Positions 37,709 through 46,143 of a stretch of DNA of 46,646 nt are shown here, one piece after another (position 1 is the stretch's first letter; each line of letters begins with the position of its first letter). The stretch covers positions 1 through 46,646 of the forward strand of contig JAAVEC010000015.1 of NCBI GenBank assembly GCA_014801485.1, given 5' to 3'. The notes beneath the pieces were generated by a model. That model searched no databases, was not told where the DNA came from, and was given only the letters and a program-made list of their open reading frames with translations. Origin of the DNA: Bacteroides sp. (lineage in GTDB: Bacteria > Bacteroidota > Bacteroidia > Bacteroidales > Muribaculaceae). The position numbers and the translations under genes are program-made.

Positions 37709-37716
37709 TAACTTTG
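37709..37716 (+). promoter_or_regulatory. -7 box TAACTTTG of upp, with TTGCG-caat-CGCAA repeat
   Basis: TAACTTTGCGCAATCGCAATAC, 40 nt before start. Confidence 0.5.
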
Positions 37717-37755
37717 CGCAATCGCAATACAGCGGTTGCATAATTTTCACAAAAA

Positions 37756-38406
37756 ATGCAAGTAACCAACTTTGCCGATACTCCATCGCTGCTCAGCCGC
37801 TACATGATGGAGATGCGCGACGCCACCGTGCAACGCGACCCCCTGCGCTTCCGTCGCAACCTTGAGCGCGCCGGCCAGATAATGGCCTATGAGATAAGCA
37901 AAACGATGCGCTACCGCAAGGAAGAAATACACACCCCGCTGGCTCCCTGCACATGCGACGTGCTCGACGAACAGGTGGTGCTCGGCACCATTTTCCGTGC
38001 CGGCGTGCCCTTCCATCAGGGATTCCTGCAATATTTCGACTATGCCGAGAACGCCTTCGTATCGGCCTATCGCAAATATAAGGAAAAAGAAAACTTCGAC
38101 GTGCTCATCGAATATCTCGCATCGCCCCGCCTCGACGGCAAGACGCTCATCCTCTGCGATCCCATGCTGGCCACGGGCGCCTCGATGGAGCTGAGCTTCC
38201 GCGCACTCCTCACCAAGGGCACCCCGGCCCACGTGCACGTGGCATCGGTGATTGCGTCGCAAGCAGCCGTGGACTATATCCGTCGCACCTTCCCCGAGAA
38301 CACATCTATATGGGTGGGCGCCATTGACGAGCACATCAACGACCACAGCTACATCGTGCCCGGCCTGGGCGACGCAGGCGACCTCGCCTACGGCACCAAG
38401 GACTGA
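37756..38406 (+). CDS. upp: Uracil phosphoribosyltransferase
   Basis: LDGKTLILCDPMLATGASMELSFRALL PRPP loop; AIDEHINDHSYIVPGLGDAGDLAYGT. Confidence 0.95.
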   Translation: MQVTNFADTPSLLSRYMMEMRDATVQRDPLRFRRNLERAGQIMAYEISKTMRYRKEEIHTPLAPCTCDVLDEQVVLGTIFRAGVPFHQGFLQYFDYAENAFVSAYRKYKEKENFDVLIEYLASPRLDGKTLILCDPMLATGASMELSFRALLTKGTPAHVHVASVIASQAAVDYIRRTFPENTSIWVGAIDEHINDHSYIVPGLGDAGDLAYGTKD

Positions 38407-38930
38407 CGGCGCACCACAGCCAGGCCGCCTTCGGCGGCAAGAATAGCGAAGCATCTCGCAGCCCCTCCGGGAGTTGCGACGATGGCTTCGTTTTTTTCAT
38501 CTCCGAGCGGTAGCCGGATATCACGCCTGAAGTCGAGGCCCGGAGTGAGAGCCGCCTTATAGAGAGCTTCCTTGAGCGTCCAAGCCTGCAGAAGACCCTC
38601 GTCGGTAGCACCATACGCCTCCATCTCGGCATCCGAAAGCACGCGCGGTGCCACGCGCCGCAGCTGCGCGCGCTGCGTCTCCACGTCGATACCCACGGGC
38701 TCGGAGGTGCAGATAGCCACGGCCGCATGAGTGCGGGAGTGGGATATGGAAATGAACGGCCCTCCGGCCACCACGGGAGCCCCTTCGGGCGTGTGGCTCA
38801 GTACTGCGCCGGGCAGTGCATGGGCCAGCAAGGCCGCTACAGCCCGGCGCTCGGCCTCGCGTCCGTATACGTCCGCGGGCAGCGGGCACATCACCACCCG
38901 CACATCACCGTATATCCGTTCAGTAATCAT
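38388..38930 (-). CDS. 4'-phosphopantetheinyl transferase superfamily protein
   Basis: FISISHSRTHAAVAICTSEPVGIDVET; LLQAWTLKEALYKAAL (WxxKEA). Confidence 0.92.
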   Translation of the reverse strand: MITERIYGDVRVVMCPLPADVYGREAERRAVAALLAHALPGAVLSHTPEGAPVVAGGPFISISHSRTHAAVAICTSEPVGIDVETQRAQLRRVAPRVLSDAEMEAYGATDEGLLQAWTLKEALYKAALTPGLDFRRDIRLPLGDEKNEAIVATPGGAARCFAILAAEGGLAVVRRQSLVP

Positions 38931-38938
38931 AGCGGCTA

Positions 38939-38992
38939 ATAAGATTTATAAGTTTTATAAGACTTATAAGATTTATAAAATTTATAAATCCT
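38939..38992. repeat. Period-9 tandem repeat, about 6 units
   Basis: ATAAGATTT ATAAGTTTT ATAAGACTT ATAAGATTT ATAAAATTT ATAAATCCT. Confidence 0.9.
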
Positions 38993-39010
38993 CTGCGCCT
39001 CGGCGCGAGA
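38990..39010. repeat. CTCTGCG-module copy abutting the period-9 repeat
   Basis: CCTCTGCGCCTCGGCGCGAGA; compare CCTCTGCGGCTCTGCGCGAG at 9444-9463. Confidence 0.7.
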
Positions 39011-39027
39011 CTTCCCCGAATCGGCGG

Positions 39028-39597
39028 TCATTGCCGTAGCGTCTTGAGGGCGTGAATGATATCGCGGCGCAGGGCGGCCACGACGGGGCGCACGCTGTCG
39101 TAAGGCGCGGTGGGCGCGGCCGAGAGCCGTGCCACGCCGCTCACCATGCGCAAGTGGCCATCGGTGGCAAGGAATTGCAGGGGAGTCTCCGTGCCGGGCG
39201 CTTCGAGCAGCACGGCCTCGAAACTTCCGTCGAGCGACGTGATGTGGGTGGTGGAAGCCGGCGCTCCATTGAGGTTGAGACTCATGCGCTCGCGGCGATT
39301 GGCGAGCATGGCCCCCATCCGGTCCTGGTCGGGCGCTTGCAAGAGCGTCACGTACACCTCTGCTTCATAGGCCGGATAGCGCAGCGTGAGCCAGCGGCCG
39401 GCGCTATCGGCCTGCACCGTGGCAGCCGTGCTCGCCTCAAAGGGCATTGCGGCACCGGGCACCGGGGAGAATACGCTGTCGGCCACGGTGATGCGCGGAT
39501 ATGCCCGCGGAAGGGGCACCGCATTGTGCCGGCCGTCGTTTCCGCCACATGAGGCGATAAGCAGCGCGAGGGAAGCTATTGCAGCAGCACGTGTCAT
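39028..39597 (-). CDS. gldD: GldD-like lipoprotein
   Basis: Lipobox LLIASCGG; PRAYPRI..., LRYPAYEAEVYVTL, terminal DDIIHALKTLR-like RRDIIHALKTLRQ; adjacent to gldE and PPTase. Confidence 0.8.
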   Translation of the reverse strand: MTRAAAIASLALLIASCGGNDGRHNAVPLPRAYPRITVADSVFSPVPGAAMPFEASTAATVQADSAGRWLTLRYPAYEAEVYVTLLQAPDQDRMGAMLANRRERMSLNLNGAPASTTHITSLDGSFEAVLLEAPGTETPLQFLATDGHLRMVSGVARLSAAPTAPYDSVRPVVAALRRDIIHALKTLRQ

Positions 39598-40955
39598 TCC
39601 TGCACTTCGGGCATAATCTTGACGCGCACCTCGGTGATGCGATGGTCGGTGACGTCGAGCACCAGGAAGCGGCAACGGCCGTAGACGAGCGGTTCCTTAT
39701 CCTTGGGGAAGTCGCCCTTGATGGCCAGCAGCATCCCGGCGAGGGTCTCGGCATCTTCAGTCACTTCCTCGTAGTCGGCTTCGTCGAGTCCGGTGATACG
39801 GAAGAAGTCGGTGAGCAGCGTGCGTCCCTCAAACACGTAGGTATTGTCGCGCAGGCGCTTGAATGTGGCTTCGGGCTCGTCGTATTCATCGTCGATATCG
39901 CCCACTATTTCTTCCAGCACGTCTTCCATCGTGACGATGCCCTGGGTGCCGCCAAACTCATCCACCACGATAGCCATGTGGATCTTGAGCTTGCGGAAGT
40001 CTTCAAGCAAGTCGTCGATCATGCGGCTCTCGGGCACGTAGTATGGCTCGCGCAGCAGTTTCTGCCAGTCGAAACCCTCGGCGCGATGCCCCACGTAGGG
40101 CAGCAGGTCGCGCGAGTAGAGCACGCCCTTGATATTGTCCTGGGTGCCGTCGTAGACGGGCAGGCGCGAATATCCGCTCTCCACCACCACCTGCATCACG
40201 CGATCGAAGGTCATAGACACCTCCAGACCGGTGATATCAATGCGCGGCGTCATGATTTCGGATGCAGCCGTGTCGCCGAATTTAATGATGCCCTGGAGTA
40301 TCTCTTTGTCGTCGCCGGCTTTCACATCGGTGATGTCGAGAGCCGTGGAGAGCTCGTCGGCCGTGACGCTGTCGGTGTGCTTGTTGACGAATCTCTTCAC
40401 CAGTCCCGACGACTGCACCAGCACGCCCGACAGAGGCGCAAAAAGCCTGGTGAAGAAGCTGATGCCGCCCACCGCAAAGCGTGCCCATTGCATGGGGTAG
40501 TTGCTTGCATAGATTTTGGGCATGATTTCGCCGAAGAGAAGGATGAGGAAGGTGAGTATCACCGTCTGGAGCACGAAGCTCCACACTGCCGGCATGCCGT
40601 CAAACACCGGCCCGAGGGCAAAGTTGCAGAGCACTACTATGGTGACGTTCACCAGATTATTGGCTATCAGAATGGTAGCGAGCAGGCGCTCCGGGCGCTC
40701 AAGCAGGCGGCGCACGGACGGGCCGCACGGAGTGTCGTCAAGCTCTTCGCACTGGGCGTTGGTGAGAGAAAAATACGCTATTTCGCTGCCCGAAACGAAT
40801 CCCGAAACCGCCAGGGCCAGAATCGCCACAGCGAGGGCTACGGCCTGCCCGGCAGAAAACGCGGGCAATGAACAGATCAGACAGGGCAATAAATGCACCG
40901 GCAACATGGCCGGCAAAGGCTCTAAATCCAAAGTGATTGTGTATTCGTTAAACAT
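39594..40955 (-). CDS. gldE: GldE-type DUF21-CBS-CorC protein
   Basis: DUF21 helices, CBS pair (MTPRIDITGLEVSMTFDRVMQVVVESGYSRLPVYDGTQDNIKGVLYSRDLL), IVVDEFGGTQGIVTMEDVLEEIVGDIDDEYD; start 40955 downstream of -7 box. Confidence 0.88.
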   Translation of the reverse strand: MFNEYTITLDLEPLPAMLPVHLLPCLICSLPAFSAGQAVALAVAILALAVSGFVSGSEIAYFSLTNAQCEELDDTPCGPSVRRLLERPERLLATILIANNLVNVTIVVLCNFALGPVFDGMPAVWSFVLQTVILTFLILLFGEIMPKIYASNYPMQWARFAVGGISFFTRLFAPLSGVLVQSSGLVKRFVNKHTDSVTADELSTALDITDVKAGDDKEILQGIIKFGDTAASEIMTPRIDITGLEVSMTFDRVMQVVVESGYSRLPVYDGTQDNIKGVLYSRDLLPYVGHRAEGFDWQKLLREPYYVPESRMIDDLLEDFRKLKIHMAIVVDEFGGTQGIVTMEDVLEEIVGDIDDEYDEPEATFKRLRDNTYVFEGRTLLTDFFRITGLDEADYEEVTEDAETLAGMLLAIKGDFPKDKEPLVYGRCRFLVLDVTDHRITEVRVKIMPEVQE

Positions 40956-40979
40956 GGCCCGCATTGCGGGCAATCGCTG

Positions 40980-40987
40980 CAAATTTA
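40980..40987 (-). promoter_or_regulatory. -7 box TAAATTTG of gldE operon
   Basis: Minus strand GAAAAGTGGTAAATTTGCAG. Confidence 0.5.
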
Positions 40988-41025
40988 CCACTTTTCAGCC
41001 ACATACGCAAAAAAATATGGTGATA

Positions 41026-41574
41026 TTACAGCCGGGAGACAGTGATGCCGCCCGGCGCCGGAACGTGGCGACACAGCACCGTGGCCAGCAACGCCGCATC
41101 TTCGGCCTGAGCCGAGGCATCCGTGATAGTGATGGCCAAGCCGGACTCGCGCGCGGGCGCGAAACCTATATTTATGCGCGTGAACGACGGCGCGCGCAGG
41201 GCTTCGGGGATGGCGGCACGGGCGGCTTCCACAGCGGCCGCCACTCCGGCCACATCGGCGCCGGCAACCACGAGCACGTCGATTTCAAGCCAGTCGTGCA
41301 CGAGGGCGGCTACTGCATCGGCCGGAGCGCATGCCGCGTCATAGCACCGCGCAGTGCCGCATCTGCCCGGACAGCCGAATGCTGCCGTGCGCGCCCCTGC
41401 TGCGGCAAAGGCACGGGCACAAGCCTCCACCACGGGGGCGAGGTCGCCGGCCACGAGCACGCGCGCACGCGACAAGCGCAGGTCCAGCATGCCACGAGCC
41501 GCACGTGATGCAGCCGCGGCGCGCTTACCGGCGCGGTATTCTTCCATTTTGTTTTCGAGATAGTTGTCGGCCAT
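41026..41574 (-). CDS. Hypothetical protein, Ala-rich, Rossmann-like strand pattern
   Basis: MADNYLENKMEEYRAGKRAAAASRAARGMLDLRLSRARVLVAGDLAPVVEACARAFAAAGARTAAFGCPGRC... Confidence 0.6.
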   Translation of the reverse strand: MADNYLENKMEEYRAGKRAAAASRAARGMLDLRLSRARVLVAGDLAPVVEACARAFAAAGARTAAFGCPGRCGTARCYDAACAPADAVAALVHDWLEIDVLVVAGADVAGVAAAVEAARAAIPEALRAPSFTRINIGFAPARESGLAITITDASAQAEDAALLATVLCRHVPAPGGITVSRL

Positions 41575-41772
41575 TGCGATGGTGTGTGGGGGAGTTTCCT
41601 GAAATAAAAATCGGCGCGTCGTCTGCGACGTGCCGATTTATGTATTAACAAATTCTTGCTACTATTGCTGAATTATGTTTATGGTCTTTAGATTGGCTTA
41701 TTGTCTTTCGGTTTATGGTGCAAAGATAGCGAATGAATGTTACAGTAGTGTGTCACTCGCAAGACAATATTG

Positions 41773-42768
41773 TCAATCAAAGGATTTTGCCATCTTCTGC
41801 ATCACTTTTGCAGCCGACTGGCGGCGGTAAAGGATGTCGTAGACACCGTCGAGGATGGGCATCGCCACCTGGTAGCGGCGGTTGATATCGTGGATACACT
41901 TGGTGCCGTAGTAGCCCTCGGCGGTCTGCTCCATCTCCATGCGTGCGGCCGTGACGGAGTAGCCGCGGCCAATCATGGAACCGAAGTTGTGGTTGCGCGA
42001 GAAGCGCGAATAGGCCGTCACGAGCAGGTCGCCCAGATACACACTGTCGCAGATCTGGCGCGGACGCGGGTCCACGCTCTCCACGAAGCGATCCATCTCG
42101 CGGATGGCATTGCTCACGAGCACGGCCAGGGTGTTGTCGCCCATCTTCATGCCGTGCACTATGCCGGCAGCTATCGCGTAGACATTCTTGAGCACGGCAG
42201 CGTATTCAATACCGGCAAGGTCGGTGGAAGTGACGGTGTGGGTGTGCTTGCCGGCGATGCAGCGCGCGAAAGCGTCGCCAAGCTCGGGATCATTGCACCC
42301 AATGGTGAGGATGCTCAGGCGATCGAGAGCCACTTCCTCGGCATGGCAGGGGCCGGATATACACAGCTGGTGATGGGCCGGGATGCCAAACTCGGATGTC
42401 ATATAGTCCGTGACGAGCTGGTTGCTGTCGGGCACGATTCCCTTGATCGCCGACACTATGTATTTATCTTCGAGCGGCACTTCCACCTTGGCCATGTGAT
42501 CCTTGAAATAGGGCGAAGGCATGGCAAGCAGCAGAGTGTCGGCCCGGGAACACACCTCATTGATGTCGCTGGAGAATACGATGCGGTTGATGTCGAATTC
42601 CACATCGGTCAGATAGGCCGGATTGTGGCCCAGGCGCTTGAAGTCGTCGATGCGGTCGTCGCGCCGCATATACCAGTGGATGAGCTCGCAGTTCTGCAGC
42701 AGCAGTTTGGCCAGGGCCGTGGCCCAACTGCCACCGCCCAGCACCGCGATATTTCCGGGAAAAGCCAT
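41773..42768 (-). CDS. gpsA: NAD(P)H-dependent glycerol-3-phosphate dehydrogenase
   Basis: NIAVLGGGSWATALAKLL; ISGPCHAEEVALDR; AAVLKNVYAIAAGIVHGMKMGDNTLAVLVS. Confidence 0.94.
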   Translation of the reverse strand: MAFPGNIAVLGGGSWATALAKLLLQNCELIHWYMRRDDRIDDFKRLGHNPAYLTDVEFDINRIVFSSDINEVCSRADTLLLAMPSPYFKDHMAKVEVPLEDKYIVSAIKGIVPDSNQLVTDYMTSEFGIPAHHQLCISGPCHAEEVALDRLSILTIGCNDPELGDAFARCIAGKHTHTVTSTDLAGIEYAAVLKNVYAIAAGIVHGMKMGDNTLAVLVSNAIREMDRFVESVDPRPRQICDSVYLGDLLVTAYSRFSRNHNFGSMIGRGYSVTAARMEMEQTAEGYYGTKCIHDINRRYQVAMPILDGVYDILYRRQSAAKVMQKMAKSFD

Positions 42769-42777
42769 GGCCGGGGG

Positions 42778-44526
42778 TTATTCGTGACCGTCGGAGGCCG
42801 CCGTGGCAGCGCCCACCCATTGTGCTACTTCGTCCTGCGAGGGATTCTTGAGGCCCAGCTTGTGCTTCTTGTTGAGGCCGCAGAGTTCCTGATGAAGCTT
42901 GCCGGGAGCTGCGTCTGCCACGGAAGCGGCGGTGAGATATCCGGCCTTCTGGAGAACCGGCACCCACTCGGCGGGCACACCCAGCACCTCGTAGGCCTCG
43001 GCCTTGTCGCGCTTCTGCACCTTCTCGGGACGCATCTGCGGGAAGAGGAGCACCTCCTGGATGGTGGTCTGGCCCGTCATGAGCATCACGAGGCGGTCCA
43101 TACCTATGCCCATACCTGATGTGGGGGGCATACCGTATTCGAGAGCGCGAATGAAGTCTTGGTCGATGATCATGGCCTCGTCGTCTCCCTTTTCGCTCAG
43201 GCGCATCTGCTCCACGAAGCGCTCATACTGGTCGATGGGGTCGTTGAGCTCGCTATAGGCGTTGCACAGTTCCTTGCCGTTGACCATGAGCTCGAAGCGC
43301 TCGGTGAGCTCGGGATTGTCGCGGTGGCGCTTGGTGAGCGGCGACATCTCGATGGGATAGTCGGTGATGAAAGTGGGCTGAATATAATTGCCTTCACACT
43401 TTTCTCCGAAGATTTCGTCGATAATCTTGCCCTTGCCCATGGTGGCATCCACTTCCACGCCCAGGCTCTGAGCCAGATCTCGCAGCTGCTGCTCGTCGAG
43501 ACCGGTGATATCGGCACCGGTGTGCTCCTTGATGGCCTCGGCCATGGTGACACGACGGAAGGGTGCCTTGAAGCTGATGACGTTGTCGCCCACCTTCACC
43601 TCGGTGGTGCCGTTTACTTCCAGGCAGATGCGCTCAAGCATGCGCTCCGTGAAGTTCATCATCCAGTTGTAGTCCTTGTAGCTCACGTAGATTTCCATGC
43701 ACGTGAACTCCGGATTGTGGGTGCGGTCCATGCCCTCGTTGCGGAAGTTCTTGGAGAACTCGTAGACGCCCTCAAATCCGCCCACGATGAGGCGCTTGAG
43801 ATAGAGTTCGTCGGCTATGCGCAGGTAGAGGGGAATATCGAGAGCATTGTGGTGGGTGATGAACGGACGCGCCGACGCACCTCCGGGGATGCTCTGCAGG
43901 ATAGGTGTCTCCACTTCGATATATCCGTGCTCGTTGAAGAAATTGCGCATGGTGTTGTACACCCGGGTGCGCTTCAGGAATATATCGCGCACGCCATCGT
44001 TCACCACCAGGTCGACGTAGCGACGGCGATAGCGCAGTTCCGGGTCATCAAAGGCGTCGTAGGTGACGCCATCCTTCACCTTCACGATGGGCAGCGGGCG
44101 CAGGCTCTTGGCCAGCACCGTGAGCTCGCGGGCGTGGATGGAGATTTCGCCCGTCTGTGTGCGGAACACGTGGCCGCGCACGCCGATGAAGTCGCCTATA
44201 TCGAGAAGCTTCTTGAACACGGTGTTATACAGCTCCTTGTCGTCGCCCGGACAGATTTCGTCGCGCGACACATACACCTGAATGCGTCCGCGGCTGTCCT
44301 GCAACTCGATAAACGAAGCCTTGCCCATGATGCGGCGGCTCATGATACGGCCGGCCACACACACGTTGCGCTCGGGAGCGTCGTCGCTGAAGTTGGCACG
44401 GATTTCGTCGCTGTAGGCATCCACGGGATATTCCGCTGCGGGATATGGATCAATACCCATACGGCGCATGGCATCGAGGCTGCCGCGGCGTATGATTTCC
44501 TGTTCGCTCAGTTCCAAGGGATTCAT
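42778..44526 (-). CDS. lysS: Lysyl-tRNA synthetase, class II, with C-terminal extension
   Basis: [75 protein letters not shown]; start MNPLELSEQ at 44526. Confidence 0.96.
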   Translation of the reverse strand: MNPLELSEQEIIRRGSLDAMRRMGIDPYPAAEYPVDAYSDEIRANFSDDAPERNVCVAGRIMSRRIMGKASFIELQDSRGRIQVYVSRDEICPGDDKELYNTVFKKLLDIGDFIGVRGHVFRTQTGEISIHARELTVLAKSLRPLPIVKVKDGVTYDAFDDPELRYRRRYVDLVVNDGVRDIFLKRTRVYNTMRNFFNEHGYIEVETPILQSIPGGASARPFITHHNALDIPLYLRIADELYLKRLIVGGFEGVYEFSKNFRNEGMDRTHNPEFTCMEIYVSYKDYNWMMNFTERMLERICLEVNGTTEVKVGDNVISFKAPFRRVTMAEAIKEHTGADITGLDEQQLRDLAQSLGVEVDATMGKGKIIDEIFGEKCEGNYIQPTFITDYPIEMSPLTKRHRDNPELTERFELMVNGKELCNAYSELNDPIDQYERFVEQMRLSEKGDDEAMIIDQDFIRALEYGMPPTSGMGIGMDRLVMLMTGQTTIQEVLLFPQMRPEKVQKRDKAEAYEVLGVPAEWVPVLQKAGYLTAASVADAAPGKLHQELCGLNKKHKLGLKNPSQDEVAQWVGAATAASDGHE

Positions 44527-44577
44527 ATTATATATAATAGCTGTGAAGATTTTTTTAATTAATAATTTTGCAACGTG

Positions 44578-44585
44578 CAAAGATA
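44578..44585 (-). promoter_or_regulatory. -7 box TATCTTTG of lysS, with TTTGCA-N3-TGCAAA repeat
   Basis: Minus strand TATCTTTGCACGTTGCAAAATT. Confidence 0.5.
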
Positions 44586-44700
44586 CGAAAAAAACTTGGA
44601 AATCCCTAACTGTAGCCCTATTGCAATTTTAACCAAATGGAATTAACAACTTTTGCAAACTATTAACGACATGATTAACACTTTATTGAGAAAAATGTAT

Positions 44701-44813
44701 TAACTTTGCAGTGCAAAGAAAGGTTTGTCCGAGATAACAATTTGTTAGACTCATATAATATACTTGAATTTTGGTTATGAGGGAGGTGCGTTACTGTGAA
44801 GTAACGCACTTTT
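44701..44813 (+). ncRNA. Candidate small RNA: TAACTTTG -7 box (44701-44708) to terminator (44786-44813)
   Basis: Consensus -7 box followed about 80 nt later by GTGCGTTAC-tgtgaa-GTAACGCACTTTT; no convincing ORF between. Confidence 0.45.
44786..44813 (+). terminator. Strong hairpin terminator in a divergent intergenic region
   Basis: GTGCGTTAC-tgtgaa-GTAACGCACTTTT, 9 bp perfect stem. Confidence 0.8.
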
Positions 44814-44838
44814 CGTGTTTTATCGGGGGCGAGAAAAA

Positions 44839-44874
44839 ACTTATAAGACCTGCAAGACATGTAAATCTTATATT
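44839..44874. repeat. Period-9 degenerate tandem repeat
   Basis: ACTTATAAG ACCTGCAAG ACATGTAAA TCTTATATT. Confidence 0.65.
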
Positions 44875-44879
44875 TTTTG

Positions 44880-44887
44880 TATCTTTG
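44880..44887 (+). promoter_or_regulatory. -7 box TATCTTTG of the aminotransferase gene
   Basis: TAnnTTTG match 27 nt before ATG 44914. Confidence 0.55.
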
Positions 44888-44913
44888 CAGAAAATATAGA
44901 AATCATTATCCCT

Positions 44914-46116
44914 ATGGACTTTATATCTCAACGCGTTGCTTCTCTGGCTGTGTCGCAGACACTGGCTATGTCGCAGCGTAGCGCCGAACTGCGCGCACAA
45001 GGTGTGGACGTGATTAATCTTTCGGTGGGCGAGCCCGACTTCGACACGCCGCTCCACATCAAGGAAGCAGCCAAGAAGGCTATCGACAACAATTTCACAC
45101 GCTACACTCCCGTGCCCGGCTATCTATCGCTGCGCAAGGCCATCGCCGATAAACTCAGAAACGAAAACGGCCTGGACTTCGCGCCGGAGCAGATCGTGGT
45201 GGGCAACGGCGCAAAGCAAGAACTGTGCAATGTGATTCTGGCTACCGTGAATACCGGCGACGAGGTGGTGATTCCCACGCCGGCATGGGTGAGCTACGTA
45301 GAGATGGTGAAGCTGGCCGATGGCAAGGTGGTGGAGGTGCCCACAGGTATAGACAGCGACTTCAAGGTGACGCCTGAGCAACTCGAAGCGGCTATCACAC
45401 CACGCACGCGCATGGTGCTGATGTGCTCGCCCAGCAACCCCACGGGCAGCGTCTACACCCGCCCGGAGCTCGAAGCGATAGCCGCCGTGCTGGCACGCCA
45501 TCCGCAGGTGCTGGTTCTGGCCGACGAAATATATGAGCACATCAACTACACGGGCAACTTCACGTCCATGGCGTCTCTGCCCGGCCTGGAAGGCCGCGTG
45601 GTGGTGATCAACGGCGTGTCGAAAGCCTATGCCATGACGGGCTGGCGCATAGGCTTCTGTGCCGCGCCTGCGCCGGTGGCCAAGGCCATATCGAAGCTGC
45701 AGGGCCAATATACCAGCGGTGCTTCTTCCATCGCCCAGAAGGCAGCGGAGGCCGCCTACACCGGCCCCCAGGAATGCGTGGCCGAGATGTGCGAGGCATT
45801 CCGCCGCCGCCGCGATCTGGTGGTGCGCCTCGCCCGGGAGATTCCGGGGCTCAAGGTGAACGAGCCGCAGGGCGCCTTCTATCTCTTCCCGCAGGTGGAG
45901 CACTACATAGGCGCCACCGCCCCCGACGGCACACGCATCGAGAGCGACAGCGACCTGGCCATGTATCTGCTCGACCGCGCCCACGTGGCCACCGTTGCCG
46001 GCTCGGCCTTCTGCGCTCCCGGCTACATCCGATTCAGCTATGCCACGAGCGACGACAACCTGCGCGAGGCCATGAAACGCATCGGTGCCGCACTGGCCGA
46101 GCTGCGCGTACAATAA
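44914..46116 (+). CDS. PLP-dependent aminotransferase class I (aspartate aminotransferase-like)
   Basis: INLSVGEPDFDTPLHIKEAAKKAI; VVINGVSKAYAMTGWRIGF (PLP lysine); FRRRRDLVVRL. Confidence 0.93.
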   Translation: MDFISQRVASLAVSQTLAMSQRSAELRAQGVDVINLSVGEPDFDTPLHIKEAAKKAIDNNFTRYTPVPGYLSLRKAIADKLRNENGLDFAPEQIVVGNGAKQELCNVILATVNTGDEVVIPTPAWVSYVEMVKLADGKVVEVPTGIDSDFKVTPEQLEAAITPRTRMVLMCSPSNPTGSVYTRPELEAIAAVLARHPQVLVLADEIYEHINYTGNFTSMASLPGLEGRVVVINGVSKAYAMTGWRIGFCAAPAPVAKAISKLQGQYTSGASSIAQKAAEAAYTGPQECVAEMCEAFRRRRDLVVRLAREIPGLKVNEPQGAFYLFPQVEHYIGATAPDGTRIESDSDLAMYLLDRAHVATVAGSAFCAPGYIRFSYATSDDNLREAMKRIGAALAELRVQ

Positions 46117-46143
46117 ACGCGCCGCACGCACGTTAATACATTG

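Noticed and set aside
38731-39039. 102-aa ORF with YKFYKTYKIYKIYK repeat
   Set aside because: Peptide repeat is a by-product of the period-9 DNA repeat; the rest is antisense to the PPTase gene.
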